Origin: Aphrocallistes beatrix
Taxonomy: Eukaryota; Porifera; Hexactinellida; Sceptrulophora; Aphrocallistidae
DNA: 64,000 nucleotides
Assembly: GCA_963281255.1 (NCBI GenBank)
Contig: OY725493.1
Location: 4,185,857-4,249,856, forward strand
Reading direction: 5' to 3'
In this document: positions 1 through 10,622 of the stretch, one piece after another
Layout of the letters: the number at the start of each line of letters is the position of its first letter
Numbering within the stretch: position 1 is the stretch's first letter
The notes under the pieces: generated by a model
Told to the model about the DNA's origin: nothing
Seen by the model: the letters and a program-made list of their open reading frames with translations, nothing else
Database searches by the model: none
Translations under genes and position numbers: made by a program

Positions 1-51
1 CGGCTTGTACACATTAAGGATTCTTTGGTGAATTAAAAAGTAGATAAAAGC

Positions 52-1535
52 ATGAACATTGGCACGCTTGTACTTTCAAGCCTCCTGAATAATTTAGGAT
101 GGGAACCACTCAATATTTTAACTTTCTGGCAAGATGGTGGCCTTAAAAAAAATTGATGACGTCATCAAAAATATTTCAAGGCTGTGGGCATTTTAGATTC
201 TCACAGAGACATGGAAATTGGTGCATTTAACTTTCTAGCTGCCTAAACAACTTTAGGATGGAAAACACTAAATATTTTCACTTCCGAGAAATATTGTAGC
301 TCCGCCAATAATGCCTTTTTTGTAAATATATATTTGTCATTCGAAATGCTTTCAAAGCAACTTTTGTTATATTCATACTCAGCTTTCTAGTGTTTTGGTG
401 GGCATATTGACCATAATCAGTGAGATATTATTTGAATTCCCTAAACAACAGCAGGAATGTGATAACATTCCGATCGCCAAACTTGGCCGGAACCATATCG
501 AGTCACCCCCTTGTTTTTCTCGGCTATGTACACCGAGTTCGAATTTGCTAATATAAACACTCCAAACATCAATTTAGGAAAATAACGACATGTAGTTTGG
601 CATGTTAGTCTTTTAATCCAAAAGTCATTTTAGAATGATGATTCATCTGTTTTACATCAAGGAAATCAAATAAATTTATGTAGTTTGGATACATAAGCGT
701 AAAGTGTAATTTTGCCTAAGTTAGGGGAGCCTCCTCCCCCTACTCCTATTAGGTGCGAGAGGGGACCACCCCCACTTTTCAGAAGCGAATGGACCAACCT
801 TTGGACAATAATTGGGGAATTTTTACGACCAGGAGACCCTGTGAATCACCATTTCCAGGACTCTCAGATAAATGTTTATGTCAAAAAGTTTGGTAAATTG
901 ATTGTCATTTCACGCTTGTTTCTCATTCAAAAACATCATTGTAATAAAATTATATCTTTATTCCTCAGATAGATTCATTTAAGCATGTTAAAAATCAGAT
1001 AAAGTAAGTCCTTATAATTGAATTCACTAGTCTTAGTTTACAAGTTTATCACATCCTTCAATATTTACAGACCATCGCGCACTATATTATTGAAATTTCG
1101 ACTATACTATGCAAAATCGGGATAATCCCAACGAAATCGGGATGTTTGGACACTCGGCAGAAGGGTAGATTGTTTTAAATGAGTGGAAGATCTCCTGGGG
1201 TGTAGGGGGTCAAATGCCCCCATACTATTTATACTAATTAAAAGTGCTCGACAGAATATACATTTGGTGGTGGCTATCTAACTATACACTAGAACCAAAT
1301 GCTGATACAAGTAGGAATTTTACGAATACATTGGGTAATTAGGTAGCTAGAAAGTATAAATGTGCCAATTTTCATGCCTCTCTGAGAGTCTTAAATTCCC
1401 ACGGCCTTAAATTATTTTTTTGATAACGTCATCAATTTTTTAAGGCCGCCATCTTGCCAGAAAGTTAAAATATTGAGTGGTTCCCATCCTAAATTTATTC
1501 AGGAGGCTTGAAAGTACAAGCGTACCAATTTTCAT
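52..1535. repeat. Inverted-repeat element (arms about 200 bp, spacer about 1.1 kb)
   Basis: The stretch at about 52-250 (starting with a GCATGAACATTGG-like motif, then GGATGGGAACCACTCAA and GCAAGATGGTGGCC) returns in reverse complement at about 1340-1535 with scattered mismatches. The spacer holds no recognisable gene; the small open frame at 712-972 is proline-rich by chance and has no family signature. The right arm is followed by AAAC-type simple sequence near 1590. The left end may continue outside the window, so the terminus and target duplication cannot be set. Reads as a non-autonomous DNA element. Confidence 0.6.
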
Positions 1536-1560
1536 GCTTTTAGCCACGTTTTAACAATTT

Positions 1561-2780
1561 CACACTTAAGCCACCAGACTATACGTACAAACAAACAAAC
1601 AAACAAACATTAATCAAGTTTTAATAGTAAGGCTACGTTTCAAGGGAAACACAAATTGGAACCTATGAGAGATCATAATAGATAGACTTTTGATCATGAT
1701 TGATGATAAAACATACTAATAAACAAAATAAACCAACGAGATTCTAGGTATACAGGCATAGTGGTATATTCAACATTTATAGTCTTTGTATTTTTTGTGG
1801 TTGTGCGAGGCAGTTCGAAAGAGTTTTCTGTGACTCTACCATGTTACCTCAGACAGCAGTAAAATTTCAGATCAACTTGATGCTTTCATTCAAATTCCTG
1901 CGAATTTTACATCCCTACACCCCCTAAACAGGGTGTTCCTAAACCTTTTAAAATCTCGTCCATTTCCTATAACCCAAAGCTGTGTCGGCTACAATATAAA
2001 TGGGCAAAATTTCCATTTATATAACTGGTTTTGGTGGCTTTATCACTAACTGAATTTAGGTATTACACTCTTAAACGTCGCCTAGTCCTTGACTAATTCA
2101 GAAGTGCGAGCGCTTTGATCAAGGAGATGGAAATATATTTTGGCCCCGTTAGTTTAAGACGCGAGTGGGTTCCATTCATATTTGCAGAAAACCTAAATAA
2201 TTGCATAAATTCCTTATAATTTGAAATTCGTGAGTTTCTTGTAATAATTAAGGTCATTATTGGTTTGGGGAGGCCGAGCTTCATTAACAATAGAGTAAGT
2301 AATATGTGAGTGAGTGAAAATGTCCTACCCTGGCCCGGTATTTGTCACATAGTGAGTATTTTATTTTAATGTAGTGAGTGTCTTATCAAATCATAAATTT
2401 CGCATTTACTCACTTTATTCCTGACTCGGTGGTCGGGATTACGTTTTACAAGCCAGAAAAATTCCAAGGAATAACGATAAAAACATGTTTTATTTATATA
2501 CATACTAAACAAACTGAGTAAAACTATACTACTTACTACGAATAGATATTAGAGTGAAGAATTATAGAACAACATCAACATACACCCATTTAGATAAATA
2601 TTTCTTGTTTCTATTATCAGAATTTACCCCCAAAAGACTTAAATTTCCCCGATGGTGTCATTTAGTTAGTTGATTTCAAGTAGGGTGCATATGTATTAAT
2701 ACATTACCTAAAACAGAAGTATCATAAACTTTTAAGTTTGTTGCCTCCTCAATTAGAATTTCTGATACTACTATTTAAGC
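1561..2780. other. No gene seen; region upstream of the P450
   Basis: AT-rich sequence with no long open frame and no family I recognise. The part nearest the P450 start probably holds its promoter and 5' leader, but I see no clear core promoter motif to cite. Confidence 0.5.
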
Positions 2781-4325
2781 ATGGTTCTTGCGAATTATAT
2801 CTTGATTCTTCTCAACACGGTGTGGGATGGTTTGATATACCTATTAATCCCTATCATCATCTCTCTGTTGATATATCAGCTGTATGACCTCGAGGCTTTT
2901 ATCTACTTTTCAAAGAAGAAATCTATTTTAGATAACCTCCCTGGACCTCCAATCGAGTATGGCATAGGTACCATGCGTTTCTTTAACCCATCTGAAAACG
3001 GTTTGAAGTTTTGTGAGAATTTCTCTCGGCAGAACCCACATCTTCAGTTTTTCAGAGTTCGAATGGGGCCATTCTGGTATGCAATCATGTTGACACATCC
3101 AGAATCTATTGGTCGTGTGTTATCTATGAAAGCCACAACCGCACCCAAGGCAAAGGTTTATCGTATTATACAGTCTTATTTAGGCGAGGGCCTACTAATC
3201 TCGAATAATAATAAGTGGCTCACAAGACGCCGCATGCTAACTCCGGCATTTCATTTCGATATATTACGCAGTTATATTTCAATATACAATGAATCAGTTG
3301 ACAGTTTGATCAATAAATGGGAAAGGCATGTTGAAGGGAAGTCTTCCCTGGACATATTTAACGACATCAGTTTGATGACATTAGATGTTATGTTGCGATG
3401 TGCGTGTTCGTACAGTTCGAATTGCCAGGATTCCACTGATGGGAACGATTACATCAACTCGATTTATTTTAATTCTATATCTTCTAACTCACAGGTCACT
3501 TACGTTCCATACCAAGTTAGAGCTGTGTTTCACATGTCACCGGAAGGTTTTAGATTTCGCAAGTGTTGTAAAATCATCCACGACCATTCTCTGAATATAG
3601 TAAAACATCGAAGAAGAGCTTTGACAGAAGGAAAAGCTAATATTGAGGTGAAGAAAAAAGATTTCATTGACATTCTTCTCACTGCAACTGACCAATCAGG
3701 AAATCACTTAACCGATAATGACATCATGGAGGAGATGGACACGTTTCTTTTTGAAGGTCATGATACTACTTCTTCTGGCTTATCCTGGACTCTCTACCTG
3801 CTGGGTCTGCACCCCGAGTACCAAGACAGATGTAGGAAAGAAATGCAGGAAGTGTTGAATGATCGCGTGTCAGTTAGTTGGGACGATGTTATTAATCTTA
3901 AGTTTACCACAATGTGTATTAAAGAATCAATGCGGTTGTTTCCACCTGTTCCTTTTGTACATCGGCAACTGAAGGAGGATTTTAAAATTGGAGATCATAC
4001 TATTCCTAAGTGGACTTGGTTAGTCCTAGCGATAATCATTTCCCATCGTAGACAGGATATATGGACTGAACCCGACAAGTTTAATCCTCATCGCTTCGAG
4101 ACAGAAATTCCAGGGAATCATCCCTTTGCATATGTCCCGTTTTCTGGAGGAGCTAGAAACTGTATAGGGCAGAGATTTGCAATGAACGAACAAGTTGTTG
4201 CTGTCTCCAAGATCATTAGATCATTTGCGATAACTTCTGTTCCTAAAGAGATTATTCGAGTTCCTCAGATAATCACAAAGTGTGAAGGAGGACTCCACGT
4301 GCACCTCAGAAAGATAAAGAAATAG
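2781..4325 (+). CDS. Cytochrome P450, CYP4 clan, intronless
   Basis: A 514-residue microsomal P450 monooxygenase. Seen: an N-terminal hydrophobic anchor (about residues 5-30), a proline hinge (LPGPP, about 52-56), the C-helix motif KWLTRRR, the I-helix oxygen-activation motif FEGHDTT with E325 and the D328-T329-T330 core, the K-helix ExxR (E382-R385), the FNPHRF stretch, and the haem loop PFSGGARNCIG with the thiolate ligand C461. An acidic residue one turn before the DTT core (E325) and the PxHR-type loop are typical of CYP4 fatty-acid omega-hydroxylases (family knowledge); the substrate is inferred, not shown. Full length for the family and no intron, whereas animal CYP4 genes usually have several. 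The start is the first ATG of the open frame and gives the expected anchor. It stands alone between repeats. Confidence 0.95.
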   Translation: MVLANYILILLNTVWDGLIYLLIPIIISLLIYQLYDLEAFIYFSKKKSILDNLPGPPIEYGIGTMRFFNPSENGLKFCENFSRQNPHLQFFRVRMGPFWYAIMLTHPESIGRVLSMKATTAPKAKVYRIIQSYLGEGLLISNNNKWLTRRRMLTPAFHFDILRSYISIYNESVDSLINKWERHVEGKSSLDIFNDISLMTLDVMLRCACSYSSNCQDSTDGNDYINSIYFNSISSNSQVTYVPYQVRAVFHMSPEGFRFRKCCKIIHDHSLNIVKHRRRALTEGKANIEVKKKDFIDILLTATDQSGNHLTDNDIMEEMDTFLFEGHDTTSSGLSWTLYLLGLHPEYQDRCRKEMQEVLNDRVSVSWDDVINLKFTTMCIKESMRLFPPVPFVHRQLKEDFKIGDHTIPKWTWLVLAIIISHRRQDIWTEPDKFNPHRFETEIPGNHPFAYVPFSGGARNCIGQRFAMNEQVVAVSKIIRSFAITSVPKEIIRVPQIITKCEGGLHVHLRKIKK

Positions 4326-4650
4326 TTTTTTATTATTTTAACTGAGTAGCTATTGCAGATCTTGTATTTTGTTGTTCATTTATACATCACTATATATATA
4401 TACTATATCTACATCGGTTTAGGAAGCAGTTATCAGAAGTTTCAGATATTATGCACTTAATTTTCCAGTTAACTCTATGAAAAAGAGGCAAGTAATTAAA
4501 TAACCGGTTGAAGTTTCAACGACTGATATAGGATGTCTTAGAATTTAGGCTATGGTGCATCAGCAGAGAAGGCATGTTAAGTACCTGATTAATAATGCGA
4601 GTCCAAATTAATTTTGAAAAATCTCAATTTTTTTATACAAGTAACATAGC
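4326..4650. other. P450 3' flank; no feature recognised
   Basis: AT-rich sequence containing the presumed 3' untranslated region. I see no second gene. Confidence 0.4.
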
Positions 4651-4654
4651 ATCT

Positions 4655-4832
4655 TCACTCAAAATCATCTCAGTTTCAGATGATTGGATCAGAATCGTGA
4701 TATGAGGCCGTTTCGAGAAATATAATGTTTTAAATTTCGAACATCTCGGAAATTTGGGAGAATTAATCACTATATCGCAAAAAATGTCACGATTCTGATC
4801 CAGTCATCTGAAAACTGAGATGATTTTGCGTC
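4655..4832. repeat. Short foldback element
   Basis: The motif AAAATCATCTCAGTTTCAGA then TGGATCAGAATCGTG at the left is repeated in reverse complement at the right (CACGATTCTGATCCAG, then ACTGAGATGATTTTG), with about 85 bp between the arms. The next 350 bp resemble, in part, the repeat at 18875-19363 (shared GGAAATTTTGC and ATTTTATGTGAAATA stretches). Confidence 0.6.
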
Positions 4833-5206
4833 GTAAAGATCCATATCTTCAAAACTGACTGAGTTATGCTGCCACAGAGGAATGGAGTTTGGAAATTTTG
4901 CTTAAAATATCCACTTCCAAATTGTCATTCCATGTGACCATTTTGGCACCTCAAGAGCCCCCAAAAGGGGCCTTTGTCTTTTTTTGGTGGATAATAACAA
5001 GGTTTGACAAGTTCTATGCCAAAAACGAGTTTTTAAAAAAAATTTTAAATTTTATCCATTTCTACCGAATGTTAACATTAATTTCAGAAGGATTTGAAAT
5101 GGGAAATTTTGCTGAAAATCCACCTCCAAACTAGTGTTGAACCAATCGGGCATTTTATGTGAAATAACGCTCCGAATGGGGCTTTTTGAGATTTTTTGTA
5201 TGAAGT

Positions 5207-5474
5207 TCCTAAGTTGACTAATTCATTAAAAAATGGCAAAGAATTATGAATTATTCGAATAATTCATAATTCAAGCATGAATTAGGAATTATTCATAATT
5301 CAGGATATATGAGTTATTCGAATGATTCAGAATCCTGAATTAAGAATTAATTCGAAAAATTCATTCATATAATTCATGATATTTTGTTGCAAAAACTTTC
5401 AATTTTGAATAATTCTTCGCAGGCTTGATGAATTATTCGAATTATTCATTAATTCATGAATTAGTCAACCTAGG
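5207..5474. mobile_element. AT-rich MITE, hAT-like, with imperfect 8-bp target duplication
   Basis: Terminal inverted repeats CCTAAGTTGACTAATTCAT and its partner ATGAATTAGTCAACCTAGG bound a core made of GAATTATTC-type palindromes. Flanks read TATGAAGT on the left and TATGAACT on the right, a likely 8-bp duplication with one mismatch. No coding capacity. Confidence 0.6.
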
Positions 5475-6638
5475 TATGAACTACAAATTTTAACATCTTT
5501 TTTGTCCAAAATGACTGTTTTTGCAGTTTTGATATTTTCGACTCTGGCTTATTTTAACCGTAAGTGGCTTAATGTGAATATTTAAAATATTACTTTCCGA
5601 AGCCTGCCGGCTATTTTAATACCAATTTCAAGAATAACTAATTTGGTGTGGAGTTTTTTAGAGGGGAAGTATTTTTAATTTTTCCGAACATCAGATTTAG
5701 GCGGAAATGCCATTTTCGGAGAGAAATAACTATAGAATGTATCCATGGGTCAGCGGAGACAATCAAAGAGGTTCTTTGATAATCTCCCCCGATGAGGAAA
5801 GGGAAATCAATTATTATGTGTTCAGTCCTGTTATTCAATTTAAAATACGATAGATTGTGTGAATTGTACAAAATAATAAATCTTCAGGTTAATTGATAAT
5901 GCATTTGCAATACAATACCTGATAGAGGGATATCCCTCTATCAGGTATTGTATTGCAAATGGAATTATCAATTATTACTGTAGTATTGCTGTTTTAGAGA
6001 AATATTTAGTTCACAACAATTCACGAGCTTTATCTTTCCAGAAGAAGGGGAGAATACAGCTCCATAGATGGAAGTTTCGATTTTTTCTCTTCACCCTATT
6101 ATAATTTCTTCAATTTCAAGACTTTTGTTAAATAAAAGAGCGTGAAGTGAAAATAAATTCCTGGTTGATTAATGTAAGATGGAAACGTCTATACATTATT
6201 AGTGAGTTTAGCAGTATATTTTATTCTAAATCAGTATTCCCATTATTTTTGCTATTCGCCCATTTAACCAAATTTTTGCAAATCTCCACCCTTTTATTTC
6301 GAAACATAATCTGCATGTAACTGTAAAAGTCAAATTTGTATTTTAAAAAATTATATTTGAAATAAGGCAACATTTCCGGAAATCAAAAAGATATTATGCC
6401 ACAGGTTATGCAGTTTATTTAGACTATAAAAATGAATATATAGTGTCTCAAAGTCGCCCCCTTTTGGAATCACTGATTTAGATGTACGTATGTATATTCG
6501 TATATTTTCATTTGTTCGTTTTATCGGTATCCTTTGACATTTCGACTATGTATATTTTTTTGTTAGTATTTTTTTTTGTTAGTATTTGTATTTTTATGTT
6601 AACAAGTGTATTATTTAGTGAATTTTTGAGCTTGTCAA
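5475..6638. other. No gene seen; contains one near-perfect hairpin
   Basis: Apart from the 81-nt palindrome listed separately, this is AT-rich sequence without a recognisable gene. The 77-codon minus-strand frame at 5638-5871 has no recognisable signature. Confidence 0.4.
5891..5971. repeat. Near-perfect 81-nt palindrome centred on GGGATATCCC
   Basis: Each arm of about 40 nt (TTTGCAATACAATACCTGAT on the left) pairs with the other arm with a single small discrepancy near the outer end. Almost no loop. Could be a tiny MITE, a cruciform or a very recent inverted duplication; too symmetrical and loopless for a microRNA precursor. Confidence 0.8.
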
Positions 6639-7757
6639 ATGATCCCTAATTTTCATGGTCAGGTCAGTTCAGATCCTTATAAAAATCATTACAATCAGTT
6701 CAGTTCAGATCCTTATAAAAATCATTACAATCAGTTCAGTTCAGATCCTTATGAAAATCATTACAATCAGTTCAGTTCAGATCCTTATGAAAATCATTAC
6801 AATCAGTTCAGTTCAGATCCTTATGAAAATCATTACAATCAGTTCAGTTCAGATCCTTATGAAAATCATTACAATCAGTTCAGTTCAGATCCTTATAAAA
6901 ATCATTACAATCAGGTCAGTTCAGATCCTTATAAAAATCATTACAATCAGTTCAGTTCAGATCCTTATGAAAATCATTACAATCAGTTCAGTTCAGATCC
7001 TTATAAAAATCATTACAATCAGTTCAGTTCAGATCCTTATAAAAATCATTACAATCAGTTCAGTTCAGATCCTTATGAAAATCATTACAATCAGTTCAGT
7101 TCAGATCCTTATGAAAATCATTACAATCAGTTCAGTTCAGATCCTTATAAAAATCATTACAATCAGTTCAGTTCAGATCCTTATAAAAATCATTACAATC
7201 AGTTCAGTTCAGATCCTTATAAAAATCATTACAATCAGTTCAGTTCAGATCCTTATGAAAATCATTACAATCAGTTCAGTTCAGATCCTTATAAAAATCA
7301 TTACAATCAGTTCAGTTCAGATCCTTATAAAAATCATTACAATCAGTTCAGTTCAGATCCTTATGAAAATCATTACAATCAGTTCAGTTCAGATCCTTAT
7401 GAAAATCATTACAATCAGTTCAGTTCAGATCCTTATAAAAATCATTACAATCAGTTCAGTTCAGATCCTTATGAAAATCATTACAATCAGTTCAGTTCAG
7501 ATCCTTATAAAAATCATTACAATCAGTTCAGTTCAGATCCTTATAAAAATCATTACAATCAGTTCAGTTCAGATCCTTATGAAAATCATTACAATCAGTT
7601 CAGTTCAGATCCTTATGAAAATCATTACAATCAGTTCAGTTCAGATCCTTATGAAAATCATTACAATCAGTTCAGTTCGTTGGTAGCGCGTCATGTTATT
7701 TCAGGTCATTTTCAGATCGTTTCGTTTTATTATGTGAAGTGGGATGAATCAAAATGA
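6639..7757 (+). CDS. Doubtful repeat-encoded open frame (12-residue repeat)
   Basis: ATG at 6639 opens a 372-codon frame made almost wholly of 28 tandem 12-residue units of the type SSDPY(K/E)NHYNQF, ending in about 29 non-repeat residues. The state of the variable residue along the array is K K E E E E K K E K K E E K K K E K K E E K E K K E E E. An overlapping frame is open across the same array, which is what a repeat whose period is a multiple of three does by itself. No domain, no hydrophobic leader and no homologue known to me. Treat as uncertain; a transcript would be needed to call it a gene. Confidence 0.15.
   Translation: MIPNFHGQVSSDPYKNHYNQFSSDPYKNHYNQFSSDPYENHYNQFSSDPYENHYNQFSSDPYENHYNQFSSDPYENHYNQFSSDPYKNHYNQVSSDPYKNHYNQFSSDPYENHYNQFSSDPYKNHYNQFSSDPYKNHYNQFSSDPYENHYNQFSSDPYENHYNQFSSDPYKNHYNQFSSDPYKNHYNQFSSDPYKNHYNQFSSDPYENHYNQFSSDPYKNHYNQFSSDPYKNHYNQFSSDPYENHYNQFSSDPYENHYNQFSSDPYKNHYNQFSSDPYENHYNQFSSDPYKNHYNQFSSDPYKNHYNQFSSDPYENHYNQFSSDPYENHYNQFSSDPYENHYNQFSSLVARHVISGHFQIVSFYYVKWDESK
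6666..7673 (+). repeat. Minisatellite, 36 bp x 28 units
   Basis: Twenty-eight head-to-tail 36-bp units carrying GTTCAGTTCAGATCCTTAT and AAAATCATTACAATCA. The units are nearly identical; the main variation is one A/G site (TATAAA versus TATGAA), plus T-to-G changes at two unit junctions. Since 36 is a multiple of 3, two plus-strand frames stay open. One (6639-7757, 372 codons) would encode a 12-residue repeat with an alternating K or E; the other would give a hydrophobic repeat. No signal peptide, no known family and no reason from flanks to prefer a protein, so it is annotated as a satellite rather than a gene. Confidence 0.95.
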
Positions 7758-7924
7758 ATCAAAGTGAACAAAAATATCTGCAGGTGCTGCTAAGTGCTGC
7801 TAACTGAAATTAATATCGATCAATTTCAGTTTCAGTTTCAGTTAAAGACCAGGTCTCCTTGGAGGAGCTTCTCCTCACAAACTCATATAATCTAATCTAA
7901 TTTTGTTGTAAAAGAATGCCATGG

Positions 7925-7928
7925 CCGG
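7925..7928. repeat. CCGG target-site duplication, left copy of the Ginger1 element
   Basis: CCGG sits directly outside the left terminal repeat (TGTCAT...); the same CCGG lies at 10623-10626 outside the right end. CCGG-type duplications are a hallmark of Ginger1 transposons. Confidence 0.85.
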
Positions 7929-8168
7929 TGTCATATAGTATTCATCCCTCTATAGTGGTTTTCCCCACGGGAAGTTTACTGTGTAGTGATTCCCCCCCGG
8001 GAGGTTTGCTATGTAGTGATTTTCCCTCTGTTAAATTACTACTTAGTAGATAATTACATGATTAGATAATTGCGTTTTAATAGCATAAAGATGAAAAACT
8101 CCATCAATACAGGGAAAAGAAAAGAATAGCTAAAAGTGATGAAAATGTCATTTTACCAATCGATATAA

Positions 8169-8607
8169 CTACATCGTAATTGATGCTACTTGAATTATCA
8201 ATATATATCCCGAAATTGTTACCGTAATATTCTCTTTATTATGACCATGTCTATTCCAGCAGAGTCTTTCTCCAAATAGGTTCCAGGTGTATATTGGAGT
8301 TTTTAGCAATCCTGCTACAGAAAAAATTTCATCTGTTGTTCCCCACGTTCCATATTCTTGGAAACTTTGAGATAATTTATATAGGGTTTTTTTCACCTAT
8401 TTCCTTCCCCTGTGATTCCACAAAATCACATATATATTTTCGTAATGCAGATTGCTGGTCTTCTTCTCCAGTAACTATGAATGATAAAGCTCTAAAAAGG
8501 TAGTTACCATCGCCGATAATATTCTTTATTCGAGTCGGTTTCGAAAATGCTGTAAATTTTACATTTAGCACTTGACCCATTGGTGATGACTTCTTCTTAA
8601 ACTTCAA
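8169..8607 (-). pseudogene. OTU-type cysteine protease domain relic, part of the Ginger1 transposase gene
   Basis: Read on the minus strand, the first part carries the OTU signature GDGNYLFRALS followed by an FV-x-S stretch, and the second carries WGTTDEIFSVAGLL and the IYTW strand. OTU peptidases cleave ubiquitin chains, with the nucleophile in GDGNCLFRA; here the Cys position is Tyr, so the copy could not be catalytic. The two parts lie in different frames, joined at an A7 run near 8388-8394, so there is at least one 1-base indel. It lies downstream of the integrase part in the same orientation, as in Ginger1 transposases that end in an OTU domain. Confidence 0.75.
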
Positions 8608-9943
8608 GACTCCTCCAGAAGCATTCCATATGTTCGATGTCTGGTGGGTGAAATATATAGTTTTGAACTTGTGTTATTTCAAGTGGTATTGCTTCTTGGT
8701 TATTGTTTTCGATCAATTTTGTTTTCTTTGCTGGTAGTTCTGTTTCAAAATCCTCCATTATAACTAATTTGAGTTGAGTAGCATTAAAAATTCTTTTGAG
8801 ACCATCTAATTCAAGCTTTCCACCCTTACGTGTAATCCGCCGACAGTTTTTATACCATACAAGATCACTTATTTTATACTTGGGACATTGGTGTTTGGAA
8901 TCGTATTGTTATTAAGGTTGCATTTGGCAGTCATCCTGAATGAGTTTAGATTTCTTAGCCTAGTGATTCTGGACTCTAAGAAATCTTGGTCACTTTGCTG
9001 CATAATATCCGCGTTATCAACGTTACATGATTCTAGCTCGATTGGTAGTTGCATTTGTATTCCATAAACTAAAAAATATGGCGAAAATTTTGTAGATGCT
9101 TGTCGATTGAACCTGTATGACATTAATATCCATGAGATTAATTTATCCCAATTGTCCTTATTGTCGTTCACCAGCTTGCGCAATTGGGTAATCAGAGTTT
9201 GATTAAATCTTTCCTTGAGTCCATTAGACTTAGGATGATATGCATTGCACATGCTTAATCTCAAGTTCTTGAAAGAGTAAGATGATTGAGTTCATTTACG
9301 AATTCTCTTCCCTGGTCAGAGATTATGTCTTCAGGGGAACCAAATCGAGTTATTATAAGATCCAATATTGCAGCAAACGTACAAGAAGCAGTCTTGTTTG
9401 GAATTGCTTTTGCCTCTGCCTATCGAGTGAGATATTCAGTAAAAAACAATGATATAAGAATTCCCTTCCAATGTTGTTGTTAGAGGACCAATTAAATCCA
9501 TTCCCCATTTGGAAAAACTGTCTGGTATATTCACAGGATGCAGTTCGGATGGGCCTTTCTTAAATTGATTTTGCTGTTGACATTCTTGATAACTATTTAC
9601 CTACGAGAGAATATCATTGTACATCACTTTTCACCAGCACCTTTCATATATCTTATTGAATGTTGCACAAATACCAAAGTGACAACCGCCCGCCTTAGAA
9701 CAATGCAATGCTCGAAAATTCTTTCCTTGTCTATCTCCTTTGGGACTTCTCTAATGCCATTAGGTCGTGACTTCGTAGGAATATGGTAGAGGAGGCCATT
9801 TTTAACTTGAAACGATTGACATTTCTTTCGAAAATCTCTCTTTTTTTTTCCTTTGATAATTTCTTGTCCAGGTTTTCAAAAGATTTTGGGTAGAATCCCC
9901 TTTCCACATAATTGTAAATATCTTCATATGTTGAAAGTTCCAT
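8608..9943 (-). pseudogene. Gypsy-like integrase (Ginger1 transposase), frameshifted relic
   Basis: Minus strand, upstream end at about 9943 (an N-terminal MELSTYEDIYNYV segment). All three catalytic-acid contexts of a DDE integrase can be found: first Asp in WGMDLIGPL (about 9500), second in ISDQGREF (about 9310), and Glu in NGLKERFNQTL (about 9200). Beyond them come HPKSNG, KFSPYFLVYG and a GPY/F-like KISDLVWYKN region (about 8850), then a linker into the OTU domain. The frame changes several times, so no intact protein is made. Resembles the integrases of proteins often labelled KRBA2-like in invertebrates. Confidence 0.8.
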
Positions 9944-9976
9944 ATTTCAAAGTGCCAATTTTGCTCATTAATACTG

Positions 9977-9979
<3 letters not shown>

Positions 9980-10040
<61 letters not shown>
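9980..10040. repeat. (TA)n microsatellite
   Basis: About 60 bp of alternating TA with single interruptions (AAATA), inside the right half of the Ginger1 element. Confidence 0.95.
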
Positions 10041-10044
<4 letters not shown>

Positions 10045-10061
10045 CGATACCTATAGGGGAC

Positions 10062-10371
10062 CAGAGTTGCACGCGGGCCGAAATTTGTAACCGCGGCCCG
10101 GAATAAATTATTTGGCCCGCAAGAAGCCCGCATAATATTTTTGGCCCGCTTTGTAAGTTACTAACTATAGAGAGACACTTAGGAAATCCTTTTATGGGAG
10201 TGAGTTTCTGCAAACACAAATAAGTGGAAACTAACAAAGTTCCATTTACGTAAGTATTCCTTAATTGGTACCTCGTGACAATTAAAAACATCGTCTCGGT
10301 TGTCATCGCGGGAGTCCTCGGCCCACACGTCCCGCGTACCGATAAGAAAAGTCGGCCCGCGTACAACTCTG
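10062..10371. mobile_element. hAT MITE nested in the Ginger1 element
   Basis: Ends CAGAGTTGCACGCGGGCCGA and TCGGCCCGCGTACAACTCTG form a near-perfect inverted repeat of 20 bp. It is flanked by a perfect 8-bp duplication TAGGGGAC at 10054-10061 and 10372-10379. CAG-starting ends and 8-bp duplications are typical of hAT elements. No coding capacity, 310 bp. It must be younger than the Ginger1 insertion. Confidence 0.9.
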
Positions 10372-10622
10372 TAGGGGACATTCATTATGCATAGCCATTC
10401 TACCCTGGGGAACACTACTACGTTGTATAATTCCCGCCTATCCTAGTTAAATTGCAATTCACTAGTTTGACTTCTGTCTGAAACTAATATGGGTTCATTT
10501 GTTTTCAATTGTTTTGAATAGAGGAATTTTACTACGCATAGCGTTTTTCCCGGGGGGAAAACTATTACATAGCATTTCCCCGGGGGGGGGGATATCTATG
10601 GAGGGAAAATTACTTTATGACA

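Larger units (their letters stand above)
7929..10622 (-). mobile_element. Ginger1 DNA transposon, complete ends, decayed coding part
   Basis: The element begins TGTCATATAGTA and ends TACTTTATGACA, with terminal inverted repeats of roughly 115 bp that include CCCTCYATAG and runs of C around CCCGGG. It is flanked on both sides by CCGG. Inside, on the minus strand, lie a Gypsy-like integrase with a GPY/F-like region and then an OTU-protease-like domain. Ginger1 elements are defined by exactly these traits: TIRs of 40-270 bp, CCGG/CCGT duplications, a Gypsy-type integrase and an OTU or Ulp1 domain (family knowledge). A hAT MITE (10062-10371) and a TA microsatellite (9980-10040) lie in its right part. 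Frameshifts make it inactive. Confidence 0.88.

Noticed and set aside
712..972. Small proline-rich gene
   Set aside because: No family signature, lies in the spacer of an inverted-repeat element and has no conserved context.
6666..7673. CRISPR-like array
   Set aside because: The 36-bp units are contiguous and identical with no unique spacers, and the window is eukaryotic. It is a minisatellite.
8377..8400. Programmed ribosomal frameshift in the OTU relic (A AAA AAC heptamer in phase)
   Set aside because: The heptamer would move the ribosome by -1, but the downstream OTU frame needs +1 relative to the upstream one. Simple indel decay in an A run fits better.
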